A stretch of 64,000 nt of DNA, from NCBI GenBank assembly GCA_963693305.1, contig OY855908.1:8097001-8161000 (forward strand), read 5' to 3'. The translations under genes and the position numbers were made by a program. The notes below the pieces were generated by a model. That model was given only the letters and a program-made list of their open reading frames with translations, searched no databases and was not told the origin of the DNA. Source of the stretch: Meandrina meandrites. Its lineage: Eukaryota; Cnidaria; Anthozoa; Scleractinia; Meandrinidae. Positions 10,633 to 24,300 of the stretch are shown one piece after another (position 1 is the stretch's first letter; each line of letters begins with the position of its first letter).

Positions 10633-13600
10633 CATGCTTGTGGTACACTTGTACATTGTACAATATGCTGAAGATAGAAACATTACGGCCTTCTGCGCCC
10701 ATAAAATTTATTTAAATATCGAGCTAGAAGGCCTTACTTTGATACTGATCTAAAAATCAGTCTCATGACTTTACCAGCCTGTTAGTGTGTCGCTACGGCT
10801 TGTTCGTGGTTTGCTACAGCAAAATGTATAGTATTTTTCAGTACATTCTTCCCTAAAGCCCTCAAGACTGGAACGACGAGCTTCAGTCAGAGTGCAGCTT
10901 AGCGCAGGGGTACGTGGAATTCGCTTTTATTTAGTAAGTTTGGTACGCTCGCAGTTGTCATTTCTCTACGCACCAGTTCGCAAAAGGCCGCTACGCTCGC
11001 AGTATAAGACTTGAACTGCTCTGGCGTGTAAAAAATTTTTCATAGGAAAATTCCTTTATATTATTGCAGGCCGCTTATCATGCAACTATTTGTTTGGTAA
11101 GTTGTTTGCCGTTATAATACGCGTTCGTCCATTCCATAATTCTATCGCTTTTTTCTGATAGGCTCGGTTATCGGGCTACCGATACAGTAGTCCGGTTGTA
11201 TTTTTTTTTCGGCCTCCGGAGTAATTCGCTGTGTATGGTTTTAGAATTCGTTTCTCCTCACGCTTTCCTCGGCAATTATCTATAAGCGGGTTCCATGTGG
11301 GCTCGAATTCCTTGCTGGTGTACATCGACAACATTTTAATAAACCGAAATCACAGACGTTTACCACAGCGCGCTTTATATAATCGCCGGCACCATTACAA
11401 AATTATTTAGTCGACAGTGTTATATGATCAACTCTTTTCTGGTCTTCATCAGATTAATAATATTTTTGACAGTGGAACGGATTATGACACCTTTCGCAGC
11501 TCAAAGCGAAGGAGCGTGGTGTTAGGAATGTTAGGAATGCTAGGATAATATCCTAGCATTCCTTTAAGTACTTACAGTTTACGCCTTCTGCGTCCCCTCA
11601 TGCTAAGTATTGGGCAAGAAGAGATGTAGTGGACACGATTATTGACCTTACTGAGTGTTTTGAACAGGCCTTGCACTATAACTTAGTTTCGTTCTCTTTT
11701 TTGGTAGTGAGTCAAGTTTGGCTGCAAAGTGGCAACCGTCAGTGAAAATGGACTTGCTGCACTAAGGCATATTCATGTACTCATTTGGAATTTGAGTTAC
11801 ACACAAACCCAGATTGGCACAAACCTAGCAATAAACAGTGGACAGCTAAATAACATCACATTTTAAGAAATTCTTTCAAGAGAGGGGTTGGTGGAGGTTG
11901 TATTGCCCTACTCTCAAGCAATACCAACGATTTTCATAAAGGCCCATTATAAATAGATCCACTAAACTGTCAGTTTATGCTACGACTACGCGTGTCAATG
12001 CAATTTATTGCCATATATTAGAATGCCAATAACCCAATAACAGCTGGAAAATGCAACTTAAAGGAAGGACAAAATGTGCTCACCTTGTGTAGCGAGGGCA
12101 TTCCACATCAACATCAATAACAGGGTGTAAAGAAATTTTCCATCCATAATCAATATCTTCCACCTTAGGCAGTTGCAATTATTATCTCTTTAGTAGACTA
12201 ATATGCTGACTACAAAACAACACCAAATGTCAAAGAAACGTTCTCTTATAAATAACAACGTGAAGCAAAATGACGTAGCCATCAAAACGTTTCTCGTGGA
12301 AACTATGAACGACTACAGGATGGAGACTTAAAACCAGGCTATTTTGTTCAGAATTCACTTAATGCTCACTTATATTTGATTCTATGCTTGTTGAAAATCA
12401 GTGGAGAACTTTAGTCAGGTCTTGCTAGCTATTTGATTTCGACGTTACCATCCGTAAAATTAGTATCGCAGTAATCACATTGATTATATTGCATATCACA
12501 TGTTACTTTCGACAATTTATACATGGTTTTCTCTGAGCTGTGCGATTTCTTTGAAATCTCAGTTAGAGCATTACAGGATATTTGATGATCTTTTAATTAC
12601 GTTTGAAAAACTAAAAAGGCCTCAGGTGATCTTCAAAAACTTTAGAAACCTTTGTTTTACGTTCGACAATCTTCGAAAGACTTTGGTCGATTTTCGGACG
12701 ATCTTCGGGAATATTAGAGTAATTTCACTCCTGACGAACAAAAACAAACGAAAAAGAATTCAGTACTTTTCCCTTTATGTTCTTCGAATTGTCACTAATT
12801 ATCTACAACTCATATGTTTTACGAACGATGAACGTCGTTTTTGTATTTTACGTTAACACTGTGTCACAAAAAAGACCCAAGATAGTAAAACAAAGGGTTA
12901 AAAATGTGATAGTCTTAGCCATCACTTAATGATGCGAGACTTGCCTGCTTGCTTTAAATGTTCCCTATATAACCTGCCTGTATTTAGCACCGGCTAATCT
13001 GCACAAGAACTAATAACATTAGTACAAACTGAGAAATGGTTGTATACAGTAAGGATTTTGTTGCTTCACTATCAATTCGTTTGTAGCTCTTATTAAATAT
13101 TGTAGTAGACCGTATTGTAAAATATCTGTATATTTAAAGAAAAAAGACGCATAATTCCCTAAGTTGCCACCTTTTACTCTTGGTTATGTAACTTCACACG
13201 ATAAAGTGAAACATTGGACAATATCACATTATCTCCATGTTTATTTTGTTCGACTTGTTTGTTCGTATGCTGTAAGCAACTACATTTTGAGTAATGTATC
13301 TTATTCCGTGAGATTTCTGAAATCGATGCTTCGCAGTGTTCAGTGACTCAGATTCTGATCGTTTTATAAAGCTCTTAGATACGAGCAGTAAAAGGAAAAG
13401 GAGATTAACAATACTATAACTAACCTGCAGGAAGAAAATATATATATTTGCGCTTTCCACTTCTGACCTTGAAGCGAAACAATTGAAGATCATAATCAAA
13501 AAGAATAAAGGTTTTCGAAAGCCTTGCAGCTGTTATTCATATTTACATTGTACTCACACAATTTATGCGCTACAATTTATCCAGTTGATTTAAAAAGCAT

Positions 13601-15000
13601 AGAGGTATAATTATTTATTCTTCGTCTTTCAAAATAACAAGAAGCGAATATTTTCTGTGAATTTCCACGATTTAAAATTTGTGTTTGATCCAAATTTAGC
13701 ATTTTTAGAAAGAAAAATTGACAACGTTTAGTAAAGGCTATTTTACTGAAATCAGTTTACCATAACGACTTGAACAAGGCTATGATCTATTCCGAAATAA
13801 TTGCACCACTTTTAGAAAAGGCTGCGTGATATTGAAAAGGTTTAAAGGCAGAGGATATTAAATGCACTCTCCGTCTTGTTCTAATGGAAACCTGACAATC
13901 TGATTGGTTCTTCCACTATTTAAATATACGCTCATAGAACATTATTGCGTGTGCTTTCTTTAAAGAGAAAATTTTCCGGACCTGTTGGCTTAAGAATGCA
14001 TAAAATTGAAGGCTTTTGACTTCAATTCTATAGTTTACTAAAACAATTAAACTGCTCTATGAGCGAATACAAAACTCAAACTCGCAGTCTAATTGCTTAT
14101 TAGAAATGTTTTCTTTCTGACAAGAAGATAATGGCAATTCAATTTCTCCAACCAACTGAACTGAAACAAAAAACTTATTCGAGGAAGCTGTGAACAGCTG
14201 TGGAATCAACAAAACAGTGGGTACAAATTCGAAAACTAATCCTAAAAAATGCTTTTTTTTTTTCAAGGAGTGAAATAAATTAGCACTTGACCTGACATTG
14301 ACTTGGGAACTTACATGACATCAGTCATTGGATAGTATATAGCTATTTATAGTAAATAAAAATCGCCAAAAAAATATCTGATAAATAATTGAAATTTAAG
14401 CACAGGTACTACGTCGGACATATTTAAATCCAGTTGCGCTTATCCAACATTTCACAAAAATGTTCCAGTTTTCCAAAGCAAAATTGCAAAATTCATATAG
14501 CTTTACACCCCATTAGTATTTTGGCTTGATTTTGTATTAATTTCTGTTATCCTCTGACCTTTTAAGAAAATAGTAAAATCCAAGATGGCGGAACAAAGAT
14601 GGCGGATCGAATGACGTCATATGACATCACAGCCGACAAAGATTACGTCCTCTTGTAGAGCAAGCCAAGGGCTTTCTACTCAATGAAATTATTGTACTGT
14701 GCCTTTATATTTATAACTTAAGATACAGATAATAGTCCGGCGGCTTAGCTCGAAATTTTAGGTGAATTGTGCACTTTTTGATACAAGCATGAAATTTGGC
14801 ACACTGAAAGTGGTCACCAACAGAAGTTTTTTTCAGATATAGTGCCAAGCCCGAAAAACGCCAGTTTCCATGGAAACCGTAATTTATAAAAATCAATGAA
14901 ATTTTGTGAAATGTTTGTCCTGATTTATAGAAAAATACTATTTTTTCTGGTAGTGGTACTAAGTCGCACGTACAAAATTTAGAATGAAATGCTGTAATTT
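10633..15000. other. Gene-poor AT-rich region
   Basis: I find no exon series, tRNA or conserved protein on either strand. A 31-bp perfect palindrome built on AGGAATGCTAGGATA lies at 11533-11563. Open frames such as 12500-12856, 13224-13499 and 14057-14266 have composition typical of AT-rich spacer. Confidence 0.55.
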
Positions 15001-15045
15001 AGACTGTTCACAGCCCTCTATATTTTCGTATTTCTTCTGTTAGCG

Positions 15046-15343
15046 ACAACGACATGATATTTCGAATTCTTGACCTATTGAGTAATAGTCACGCGGCTGT
15101 TGTCAATGGGCGGGCTTTCGAATTTGAGCCCTCTCGGATTGCCATTACCAGCGAGCACTTTATAGACAACTGTCTTCACGCTAGTTGTTCTATTCTGTGC
15201 GGCATACACTCTGCTGACGAGACCCAATCAGGTCGAAACAGCTGTCCAGAGTTTGCATTTTTGGCTTTCAGTTTGGACTCTATCATGTCGTTGTCCCGTT
15301 AAGGCTTTTCATTTCTACGTAGTGTCAGCCTTGCAGTTTATTG
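15046..15343 (-). mobile_element. Retroposed repeat with a 13-bp target-site duplication
   Basis: The 298-bp insert is flanked by the direct repeat TCTTCTGTTAGCG at 15033-15045 and 15344-15356. Within it ACAACGACATGATA (15046) and its complement TATCATGTCGTTGT (near 15281) form an inner inverted pair. A long clean target duplication points to LINE-assisted insertion. The interrupted host sequence begins AGACTGTTCACAGCCCTCTAT (15001) and resembles the end of the element at 29738-29939, so the two are nested. The open frame at 15054-15302 lies entirely inside the repeat. Confidence 0.7.
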
Positions 15344-15356
15344 TCTTCTGTTAGCG

Positions 15357-18300
15357 AACGACCAACGCTGTGATCGGGGGATGAATCGCGAGAGACCTGG
15401 ACGCTAGCGCAAAACGAAAGACGCGACGGGGGAGAGGGCGGAGAACGAAAAATCTTTTTCCATGCAATAATTCCTAGTAAATTATTGGTATAAGAAAGAT
15501 GATAAAAACATAACAATTGTAAGCCTAATTTAAAGCATTTGTATCTGCATTTTTGAAATAAAATCTGCAATAAAAGGTGTATAAAAGCGCAAGATGAAGT
15601 ACCTCGTGAGGGAGGGGTCTCGGCTGAAAATTTCATGTGCTGTTTACTAGCTGAAAATAGGAAATTGACGTTGACACTATATCTAGAACTGATTAGTATG
15701 TGAATGCTTGCAATCCTGCAAAGTTTGGTGCTTGTATCAAAAATCGCACAATTCACACAATCCTGTCATAACTGTCACTTAACAAAATAGGTTTCAATTC
15801 GTCCTTGCCTGTTCATTCATAAAATGGCATGGGTGCCTGTAAATAACCAAGAATACATCTAGAACAACTCAGAACAGCCCTAAACAGTCCTGGAATAACC
15901 AGGAACAACCCGAAACTCCTATTTAAAACAAAAATTTTTAACACAGTTAAAAAGTATAAAAATATATCAATTAATTTTTATTTCCTTGATTATTTTATAT
16001 AATCTATTTTATATTTTTTATAACTGTGTTTAAAAATTTTTGTATGTCAGTCATTGAAATATTGTGATCACAATCCGAAGAATTCTAGTAGTATAGTGGG
16101 GCAAATGTTGTACACTCTGAATGGCTAAATCGTCGAATGAGCTGATGAGCGCATGTGCACGGCTGCACGTTTTAAATGACAACTCAGTCCTTCGGTCTCA
16201 TTAACTATCAGCTTCACAGAATTCTCACACACGTAATTAAATTGTTAGACGGCTATGTGATATCCCCTTTCGGTTTAATTAGCGGTACAATAGCACTGCA
16301 CGTGAGTTATAAACTTTGACACATTTTTTTCGCGGTTCTCTGAACAACGTGAAATCATTAAACTGCATTCTGTGAAATTTCGACTTTCTTCTTTAAATAT
16401 TCAGCTGAGGATAGTTCTTAAATCTATGTAATACCGCGAAGTTCTTTAGTAAAATAGATATTAGTATTTTTTTTTTTGATCGACGTTATCCTCGGCGTCG
16501 ACAAAAACAATATATATTCCCTAATTTGAATTTAGTGCGGGATCTGGTAATGATGTACGCATGCTCTGCCATTCATCTAGGGCCAATGCCGCGTTTCGTT
16601 TTCAAATTTATCCGGATTAGCGTGGACGGTGAAAATATTGAAAACGATACGAAAACGATAGTGTGGATAGAAAATTCCGTTTTCAAATTTATCCGGATTA
16701 GTGTGGACGGGGCCTTAGTTCATATTTTTCGGATCTTGGTCGTGCACAAAACACAATAGTCGTTTACTTCTGTCTGAACAACTAACAAAAAGAAATGTCT
16801 TTGTTAAGTAATTCATGTATAGTGTTAAAGCGCAAAACAAAAGATTGTGCATGGTCGTGGACATTCCAACAAAAATCTTTGCACCTTGTTTGCTCCTTTG
16901 ATGTTTGCCGGGTTCCTTGCTCATTAATAAATTCATTAGCCGATTTTTTGACGGGGTGTTATATTGTGAAGGTTTAATTCTCCGAATTTTGAACATCGTT
17001 CCTCTAAAACCTATCAAGAATATCAGGGGATGATGGAATTACATCATGATTGTCGTTTTACTGAGTGATGGCCTTCACTTTGATGTTACAAGCTCTTAAA
17101 TGTTAATCTGCAGATAATGCGACTTTGTGTCCAAGTTTTCAGCTTGAATAGCGCACCAAATTAAACGACTATATAACCGAATGGTAAATCATAGCCTTGG
17201 TCAGAACGAAATTCTCGAATTCAAAATTTGCTAGGAGTAATTTAAACTTTGAAACGTGGCATCTTCATTTCGAAAAGGGATTTTAAAAATCCGCTTTAAC
17301 CAGGGCACAGTAGAGAACACCAAGTTTACGTTCCTTGCAAATTAACTCATGGAATTCTTTATCGGCGGAGAAAACTTGGACACAAAATTACACGTTTTGC
17401 CGCTTTCGACGACCTTCCCCGGGATTTTTCGGTTGACATTCCACGCCGCCGAGATATTTCTCGGCCGGACGAGAAACAGCAGGCGCAAAATCCGCCTCTG
17501 TTCGCATACGGTGACACGCGTGAATGCATTAATATAAAAAAAACTTTCCGAGACAAGCAAAGTTTTGGATGACGTCTCTCTTAGCAACGGCTTGATTGAC
17601 ACATGATTCGCACCGTTGCCCGGCACTGATATGTCTTCAAAGAAAAGTGCCGACTTTCTTTCCTCCCCCTTCCCCCTCTTCCCCACCACCCCCCCACCCC
17701 GGCCGCAACTGAAACACTAAACGATATGGTTTTTTTTTGGGGGGGGGGGGGGGGGGAGGGGGGAAGGGGAATGCTGAGAGCAAAATAAGTGCACCGAACA
17801 GGAATGAGTGAGTCGCAAAAAGAGATTAAGAACAAACTATCAGTTATAAAATCAAAGTGAACGACTTTTGGCAAGTCTATCTCCTGGCGTTCTTTTCGTG
17901 TTGAGAAGAAAAAAATCGTTCCCGGGGCCTCTCGTCTTCCTGCTCCTTGGATCTTCGCTCCAGGTGGTGGGAAGGAGAGAATCCCTATGAACATAAGCTC
18001 TTGGTCAGTGGGGCGAACGCGAGCGGAGCGAGCGAAGACAAAGACAGAGAGCCTGGAACAGGCTATAGAAACAAGGCGGAGGCTGTGAATAGTCAACAAC
18101 TAAAAAACAAGTCTATAACTCCGAATTATCGCAAATTTAAGAAAACAGAACTTTATACGCTTTTTATGCAGATTAAATTCTTTAAGAAATTCAGTTTTAG
18201 TTAGGCTGTTTGGAATTCATAAACTGAATGTTTCAGAAATACCTTGCTCCAAGCTAACTTTGAATCCCAGTGAATAAATACCAGTTATGCAACGCTTTCG

Positions 18301-18375
18301 AGTGGTGTGTATACCAAGAAAACACAAGTGACAAGTGGGTAATCCATGATATATCATGGTTTAGTATCACGCAAC

Positions 18376-18379
<4 letters not shown>
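15357..18379. other. Gene-free region with scattered short repeats
   Basis: Holds an AT-rich inverted pair (AAAAATTTTTAACACAGTTA near 15927 against TAACTGTGTTTAAAAATTTT near 16020), two copies of TTTTCAAATTTATCCGGATT (about 16599 and 16680), and a run of about 20 G at 17739-17760. I see no supportable gene. Confidence 0.55.
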
Positions 18380-18413
<34 letters not shown>

Positions 18414-18848
18414 GCTACTAGAGGACTATTAGTAATAGTCCTCGAGTAGCGAAATTCACGACGCTTTCTTTCGTTTTATTCCTAAATAAATCTTTCTTCA
18501 ACTTGCATTTGCTAGCTTTATTATTGCTTTTTCTGTCCGACTAGTTGGGTGATACTAAAACAATTAGACCCTTCGCCCTCAAGGGTCACGGGTCAATAGC
18601 CCATTCGGCTCCGCCTCATGGGCTATTGACCCGTAGCCCTTTCGGGCTACGGGTCTAATTGTTAAATATCTATGGCATGTTATTAAAAACTAGCAATGGT
18701 ATATTGAAATTCCTGAGTTCTGATTGGTTAACAGGGAATGGTATATGAGCTCATATGCTATTGACCACAAATATCGTAGCCGATACGCGTCAACGAAAAC
18801 AGCTGGGGAGCTCAAATATTACAATTCTTTTGGGCGTTTTTAATAAAA

Positions 18849-18882
<34 letters not shown>

Positions 18883-18965
18883 CGTTATAGCCAACTCGTC
18901 GCTATGTGCCTCGTTGGCCATCTACCATCTCATGTCCAACGCGCGCTCCTGGAATAATTGTTAAG
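18380..18965. repeat. Cluster of palindromic repeats
   Basis: At 18575-18655 CGGGTCAATAGCCCAT faces ATGGGCTATTGACCCG around a short GC loop. At 18395-18445 TAGAGGACTATTAGT faces the related AATAGTCCTCGAGTAG. At 18846-18963 AACAATTATTCCACTCGCGC faces GCGCGCTCCTGGAATAATTG. Each is typical of short fold-back elements; the minus-strand and plus-strand frames here are by-products. Confidence 0.7.
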
Positions 18966-20453
18966 TATAAAAAGGGATGATACATCTGCGGCCGAGTCTT
19001 GGGGAATTTCCGTTTACGAAGACTGAAAATAGGTGAAATACCCTTGCCATACAGTACCCCAATAAATTTTACTGGATACTTATAACGTTTTGTGGTATAA
19101 TGAATGTTGACCACTGAAATCACGAGAAACGATGAGAAACGTGGATAATTTGCGTAAAAGCTGTTTTAATAATGGCACAAAAGCGATATCCACACTTTAT
19201 ACACTGTACAATAAACTCCTAAAACACACGAGAAGAAACGCCCTTTATCTAACAGCAGCCGATCTGCCTCCTGTCTCCTCTTATAACACACTATGAGAAA
19301 ATTGAAAGGCGCGAGGCGTTATAATTTTCTCATAACCTAAGCTAGACGAGGTTCACAATTTAGCCAAGTATCAAAGACAATTTATGACAACAAAAACAGA
19401 ACACAGAACTTTTTAAAACATCGCTCCAACTTCCAAATACAACAATTTATATATCTATAGAAGTCCCTTTAAAAGAATACGTTACAAATTCATTTAGCGA
19501 AATGCTACACTAAAGCACGGAATGACACTTAACAAGTGCCAAATAAAACTCACTACCAAAACGGTAAAATAAACGTCCAAAGTATATATAAAAATAATAA
19601 AATATATGGTTACTAGCTGGGCAAGTACTGTCATCTGAACTACTTGCCATTAAAATTTATTCTAAAACTAAAATTAGCTCGGGCATTTCTTGCTTTCAAT
19701 CTATTTCGTACACCTTAATCCAAATATTACAGTTAAATCCGTTATATTGCGATACCCTCGGAAGTACGCCTGTTGTTTTTTTCTATCGTAGATTACTGTT
19801 TTCACTTTCTTAGGCTTCGTCTACCAATATACATTTTCCTTTGTTTGTTTGATTGTTGTTGTTGTTTTTTTTACTGCATTTTGCTTCTCGGTTATACGTT
19901 AAAAAATAACTATTAAACCATCGACATCGCGTGCCAAAGAGCACTATTTCGTAAGTGGTAATTCCAAACGCAGAATACTCGTTTTCGCGTCGAGGTAAAA
20001 GAAAAAAAAAAAAAGAACAAACACAAAAACACGTCTTCGACAGATCCCTTTACAGCAGTGGCGTTTATCAGTGAAAAGACCAAACTATCACAAGAGAACA
20101 GCGAGTTTTTGTGGCGCCACGCCATTTAACCGGAGGTCCGATATTTTCGGAATTCCAGTCGAAACTTTTTTTCGAGTCAAAACGTCCAAGAGTCCCTCGT
20201 TTCCCAAGCGCTGGTAATACAGAACAAATTTGCTCGGCTTCTTTGTTGTTTCTTTGTTTTTGATCGTTTGTTCGAAAAAACTTTGAATGCGATAAAAGGA
20301 AAAGGTATACGAGTTGACTTGGCCTACGACACTATCCAACAAGCCAGAGAGACTTGTCTATCCCGCACAAAACAATGGAGGACCGGAAAAACGTTCCTGG
20401 CTTTTTAAGATGTTTACAGCTACTTTTTGTCTCCATTACTGTTTTGTTCTTTC
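18966..20453. other. Region downstream of the integrin gene, probable 3' UTR
   Basis: AT-rich sequence directly 3' of the integrin stop codon on the minus strand. Several TTTATT hexamers (AATAAA on the minus strand, for example near 19657 and 20604) could serve as polyadenylation signals; I cannot choose among them. A palindrome with ATGAGAAAATTG / ATAATTTTCTCAT lies near 19291-19336. Confidence 0.5.
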
Positions 20454-21329
20454 TTATTTTCCACCGTAAGTGGGATTCTGGAAGGTCGTTGTCGCCTGTT
20501 TGAAGATGGGATTCTCGCCCTGCAAAGCAAAACAGACGGCTTGTAAGTGTGCCCTTTAACTGTTTCATTTTTCCAGTTTGTAGCCGTCTTGCTTTTTTTT
20601 AATCTTATTTATCATTCGAGGTATACTTCTGTACAAAAGTGAGCTATATACATATAGAGTGACATTGTTAATCTTAACCGTGACCGAAAGTTTCCATCAC
20701 ATCCCTTATTTGCGTTGTCACGCAACAGCCCTTTGCCTTAAGACTAAGTCACCAGATATTCGCCTAAAACCCTTTTCGCAAAAGTGTAGTACATGCAGCA
20801 ACTGCTCCAACAATAAATTATTTGAATGGAAACTTCATGGAATTAAGAAAATACCCGCACCAAGTTTCTTTACAAGCAATTCTGCTTTAACAGGGTTAAT
20901 TCAACTACAACAGATACCAATAGCTAACACCTGTTCAGGCATTATTAAACAATTTTATAACCCACTTACCGTGTCCCACTGAGCATTCTGTCTCTCCTTC
21001 TCAAACTTAGCAAATTCTCGTCGGTCCTGCAATTATAAAGAACAAGTATCACGAAAGAGCCACTTCAGAATTGGGCCTAGCAATAAAAATAGACTGATTT
21101 GCATTGAAGTCTCGACTCCGCATTAGTGCACTGCAGAATAGTTGGGAAAAAAAAGTTTGAGCTATTAGTAACACGAAAGCTCCCACACTCCCTCCTGCCC
21201 CGTCGTAGTCAGCACATACCTGGATAGTAGCGAGCAGTTTCCAAATAAGGAGCAAGGCCAGACCCACGCCCAGTACTCCTCCGACTACGCCAAGAATGAC
21301 GGCGAGTGCTTCCGCTTCTTTGGGACAAA
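20454..21329 (-). CDS. ITGB: ITGB transmembrane and cytoplasmic exons
   Basis: Three exons (21329-21220, 21026-20970, 20519-20454) encode [10 protein letters not shown], a hydrophobic helix ending [12 protein letters not shown], then [19 protein letters not shown] and [21 protein letters not shown]. The membrane-proximal Asp (D731) that bridges to the alpha-subunit GFFKR is present, as is the talin-contacting Trp (W747). The first NPxY-type site is NPIF (752-755), with Phe instead of Tyr; the second, NPTY (764-767), is canonical. Confidence 0.95.
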
Positions 21330-24300
21330 CTGACGAATAAAGAGACAAAATAAAACGGATTAATCAGCTTACTCATCAAGAAACCTGTCGCAAAATAGTC
21401 GCTTTGCTGACACTGAGAAGTTGTCTCTCAGCAAAATGAAGACTACCGCACAGCCTCAAGTCAATTGCAATGGATTCTCCCCCACCCCTCCTCCCCTCGT
21501 CCACCACCCCCTCCGTCTCCACTGAGAGTTTGTCCTGGTTAAAGCGTGGAAATTCGAAAGTTTTCGCAGTAATATATCTTCTAACGGAGGCAAACCGGAC
21601 TTCGGAACAAGATCGTGTGATGGGTACGTACTGGAAACGTAGTGGAATTTATATAAGTTGAAGACGCAAAGGGAGGATAAAATAAAGAAAACAACCTGAC
21701 GGAAACCTTTGGAGTATCAAGCTCTATTTGACCAAACAACAAACTGAAGTAAAACCAGGGATCAAGAGAGGTTCATTTGAAAAAAACATCCCAGAGGGGA
21801 CCTACAGAGAATGTTTAAAATAATCCACAAACAAACTCCAATGCGTACCTTTTTCCCGCTGTACCGATATCACAACATCTTTACCGGGATTTTCTTTGTA
21901 GCTGAAGCTAAAGGAGCAGTCATCATCGTCCTTAAAGGTGCACCTCTCTCCCATTTCTGTCAACAAAAGGGCAAAGCAAAGTTACCAACTAAACGGATAC
22001 GAACACTCATTCGATCAGCTGCCAGAGTTGTTTCGGCAAATTAGCAAAACAGCTTCCGATTCTTATATAAACCGATTTTAACATATGCACGAAAACGAGC
22101 ATCACAGCAACTTTTTCAAAACGCAAAACAAACTGAGCTCTGAAAGTAAATTACGACTTTATTTTCTCAGGGTATTCCTTCAGTTTTACAGGTAGAACTG
22201 TTATCAAGAGAGGCCCTGGTAAAAATATAAAAAAGTGGTCACTAAGGTCTCTCTTTATTGATTAACGACTGTTACAATCTCCGGACGCTGAACACTGTGA
22301 AGTTACTCATTTCAGCAACATCAGTTACACGGGACACCTCATGATGCTTACACAGTGAGTTTTGTACGAGTTTCGACCCTTACCAGGAGACAGTTCGTCA
22401 ACTTCAATAATCTTGAAATCTTTGCAGCGAGTTTTGCAGTCCTCGGCACTTATTACACCACTCTTAAACACCAAGCACTGCACACAGTCTTTGTTGAGAG
22501 AACATTTTCCAGCGCAGCTCTGACAAAGACGAACAGAGAAAAAGATTTAGTTTTAGGATCCATATGCAAAGAGAAAATAAAATCAACATGGGTGTTCATC
22601 CTCTACTGATTGACATATCATTTCTCATTACAATATTAATACATTGCCCAGCAGACAGGCCATGAGAATTGAGAAGATCGTCAATTAGGGGATTTCAGGC
22701 CGTTATTTGGATCGTCACGCAACGTAAGCGATGTCGCGTGACTACCCATGTCTTCACGTACCACCACATTAGTAAAGTACGGTTTTCAGTAACGTGACAT
22801 TGACATTTCCAACTTGGAACTTTGTTCCTCAGTAGCAAATGGTGAATAAGTACGCAAAGAGTTTCGGAAATTGCAGTTATAATCAGAAATAGCGCAAGAG
22901 TTCCAACAACGGACAGTCTGTATTTCCTGAAACGCACGTATACTGCTTATACTAAAGACGCGATGTGACACACACTCACTTACCGGACATTCATCGCAGT
23001 ACTTTCCTCTGTAAACAGTGGACGCGTTACAAACACAGTTGCCACACTCGCAGGTGCCATAGCCGTTACACAGCACCTGAAAAACATAGACAAAATGATT
23101 TTATAGGGGTCAGGTCAGCGACGGATCCGGAAGTGCTCAAAAGGGGCGGCGAGAGAAGTAAAAATGTGACTTTTCCTTAAAAGAACATTTTTCGCGATGG
23201 TTCTCCGGTGGACCCGCCACTGCAAGTTAAGCTACTTGAGGTGATTCTGTTGAGCATAAAACTGTAAAGAAGCATAAGGGAAATACTAGAAGATAGCGTC
23301 GGACTCCGACGTACGATGAGAACGAGCAACATGTAATTACTGTATTTCTTCACAAAAAAGCCTGCAAAATTTAAAAGCCCTTAAAAACAAGCTTTGTTTT
23401 GAACACCCTTGAACGTAAAGCAAAATTCCTTAACGCCGCCTAGCATACTCGCAGCGAGACTGGGGCGTAAACTAGTTCGCAGAGTCTCAACAACATTAGA
23501 ACCATCCACGAGAACGTCTGTTGCAGCACTTTCTTTGGCATCCAATAGGGAGATGCATAGAAAAAGCCATTTAGATTAATGACGCACTAACCCCATCCTT
23601 CATACAGCCCTCCGTGCTCTTTGTACAGCTACAAGATGGGCCTGTCCAGTTTCCTGAACAGCTACAATTCCCGCACACACACTGACCGTGCTCAGGACCT
23701 GAAAACAAAAAATAGAACTGTTCAATGCACTTTATATTATTACAAAGAGCGCAGAGGTATCTCCTGACAGAGGGTAGACTAGAAAAAAACTTCTTTTCTG
23801 TCAAAAGTTGACATGGGAGGTGCAAAACTCCAAGCATCCACAACCGCACACCCCGGGTCCTGTTTGGAAGGACGTGTTTTTACACCGAACTCGCATTAAA
23901 TCTGGCACTGTCTAATAATCTAAAAACAACAGATTTTACTGTACTATCTTAGGGAAATAAGTGACGTGCTCAAATATTTCATGTTACTTTAACAACAAAC
24001 ATGTTTCGACGGATAAACTTTCGGACAAAAAATATCCGTCCGAATATTAAAAAAATGTACGTTTAGGGAAATAAATAAAGAAAAAACCCCTGGAATCTTA
24101 TACATCCGTCTTCTCCCCTAAAAAAAAAGCGCGAGAAGACGGTGGATGGCAACAATTTTGTACCAGCAAAGCGCAACATAGCACAGCACAGTGAGGGCTT
24201 CAAATGTACCGCAAAAACTCTGTTAAGACTCCTTCTCTATTAACTATCCCCCACCCTAGATGGTAAATCATGCAAATGTATGAACAAGAAACAACGCCAA

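Noticed and set aside
12500..12856. 118-codon plus-strand ORF
   Set aside because: AT-rich, Phe/Leu-heavy with repeated TTCGA/GATCTT motifs; no family resemblance and no exon borders.
17581..18099. 172-codon minus-strand ORF
   Set aside because: It reads through a poly-G/poly-C tract giving [13 protein letters not shown] and has no conserved segment or splice context.
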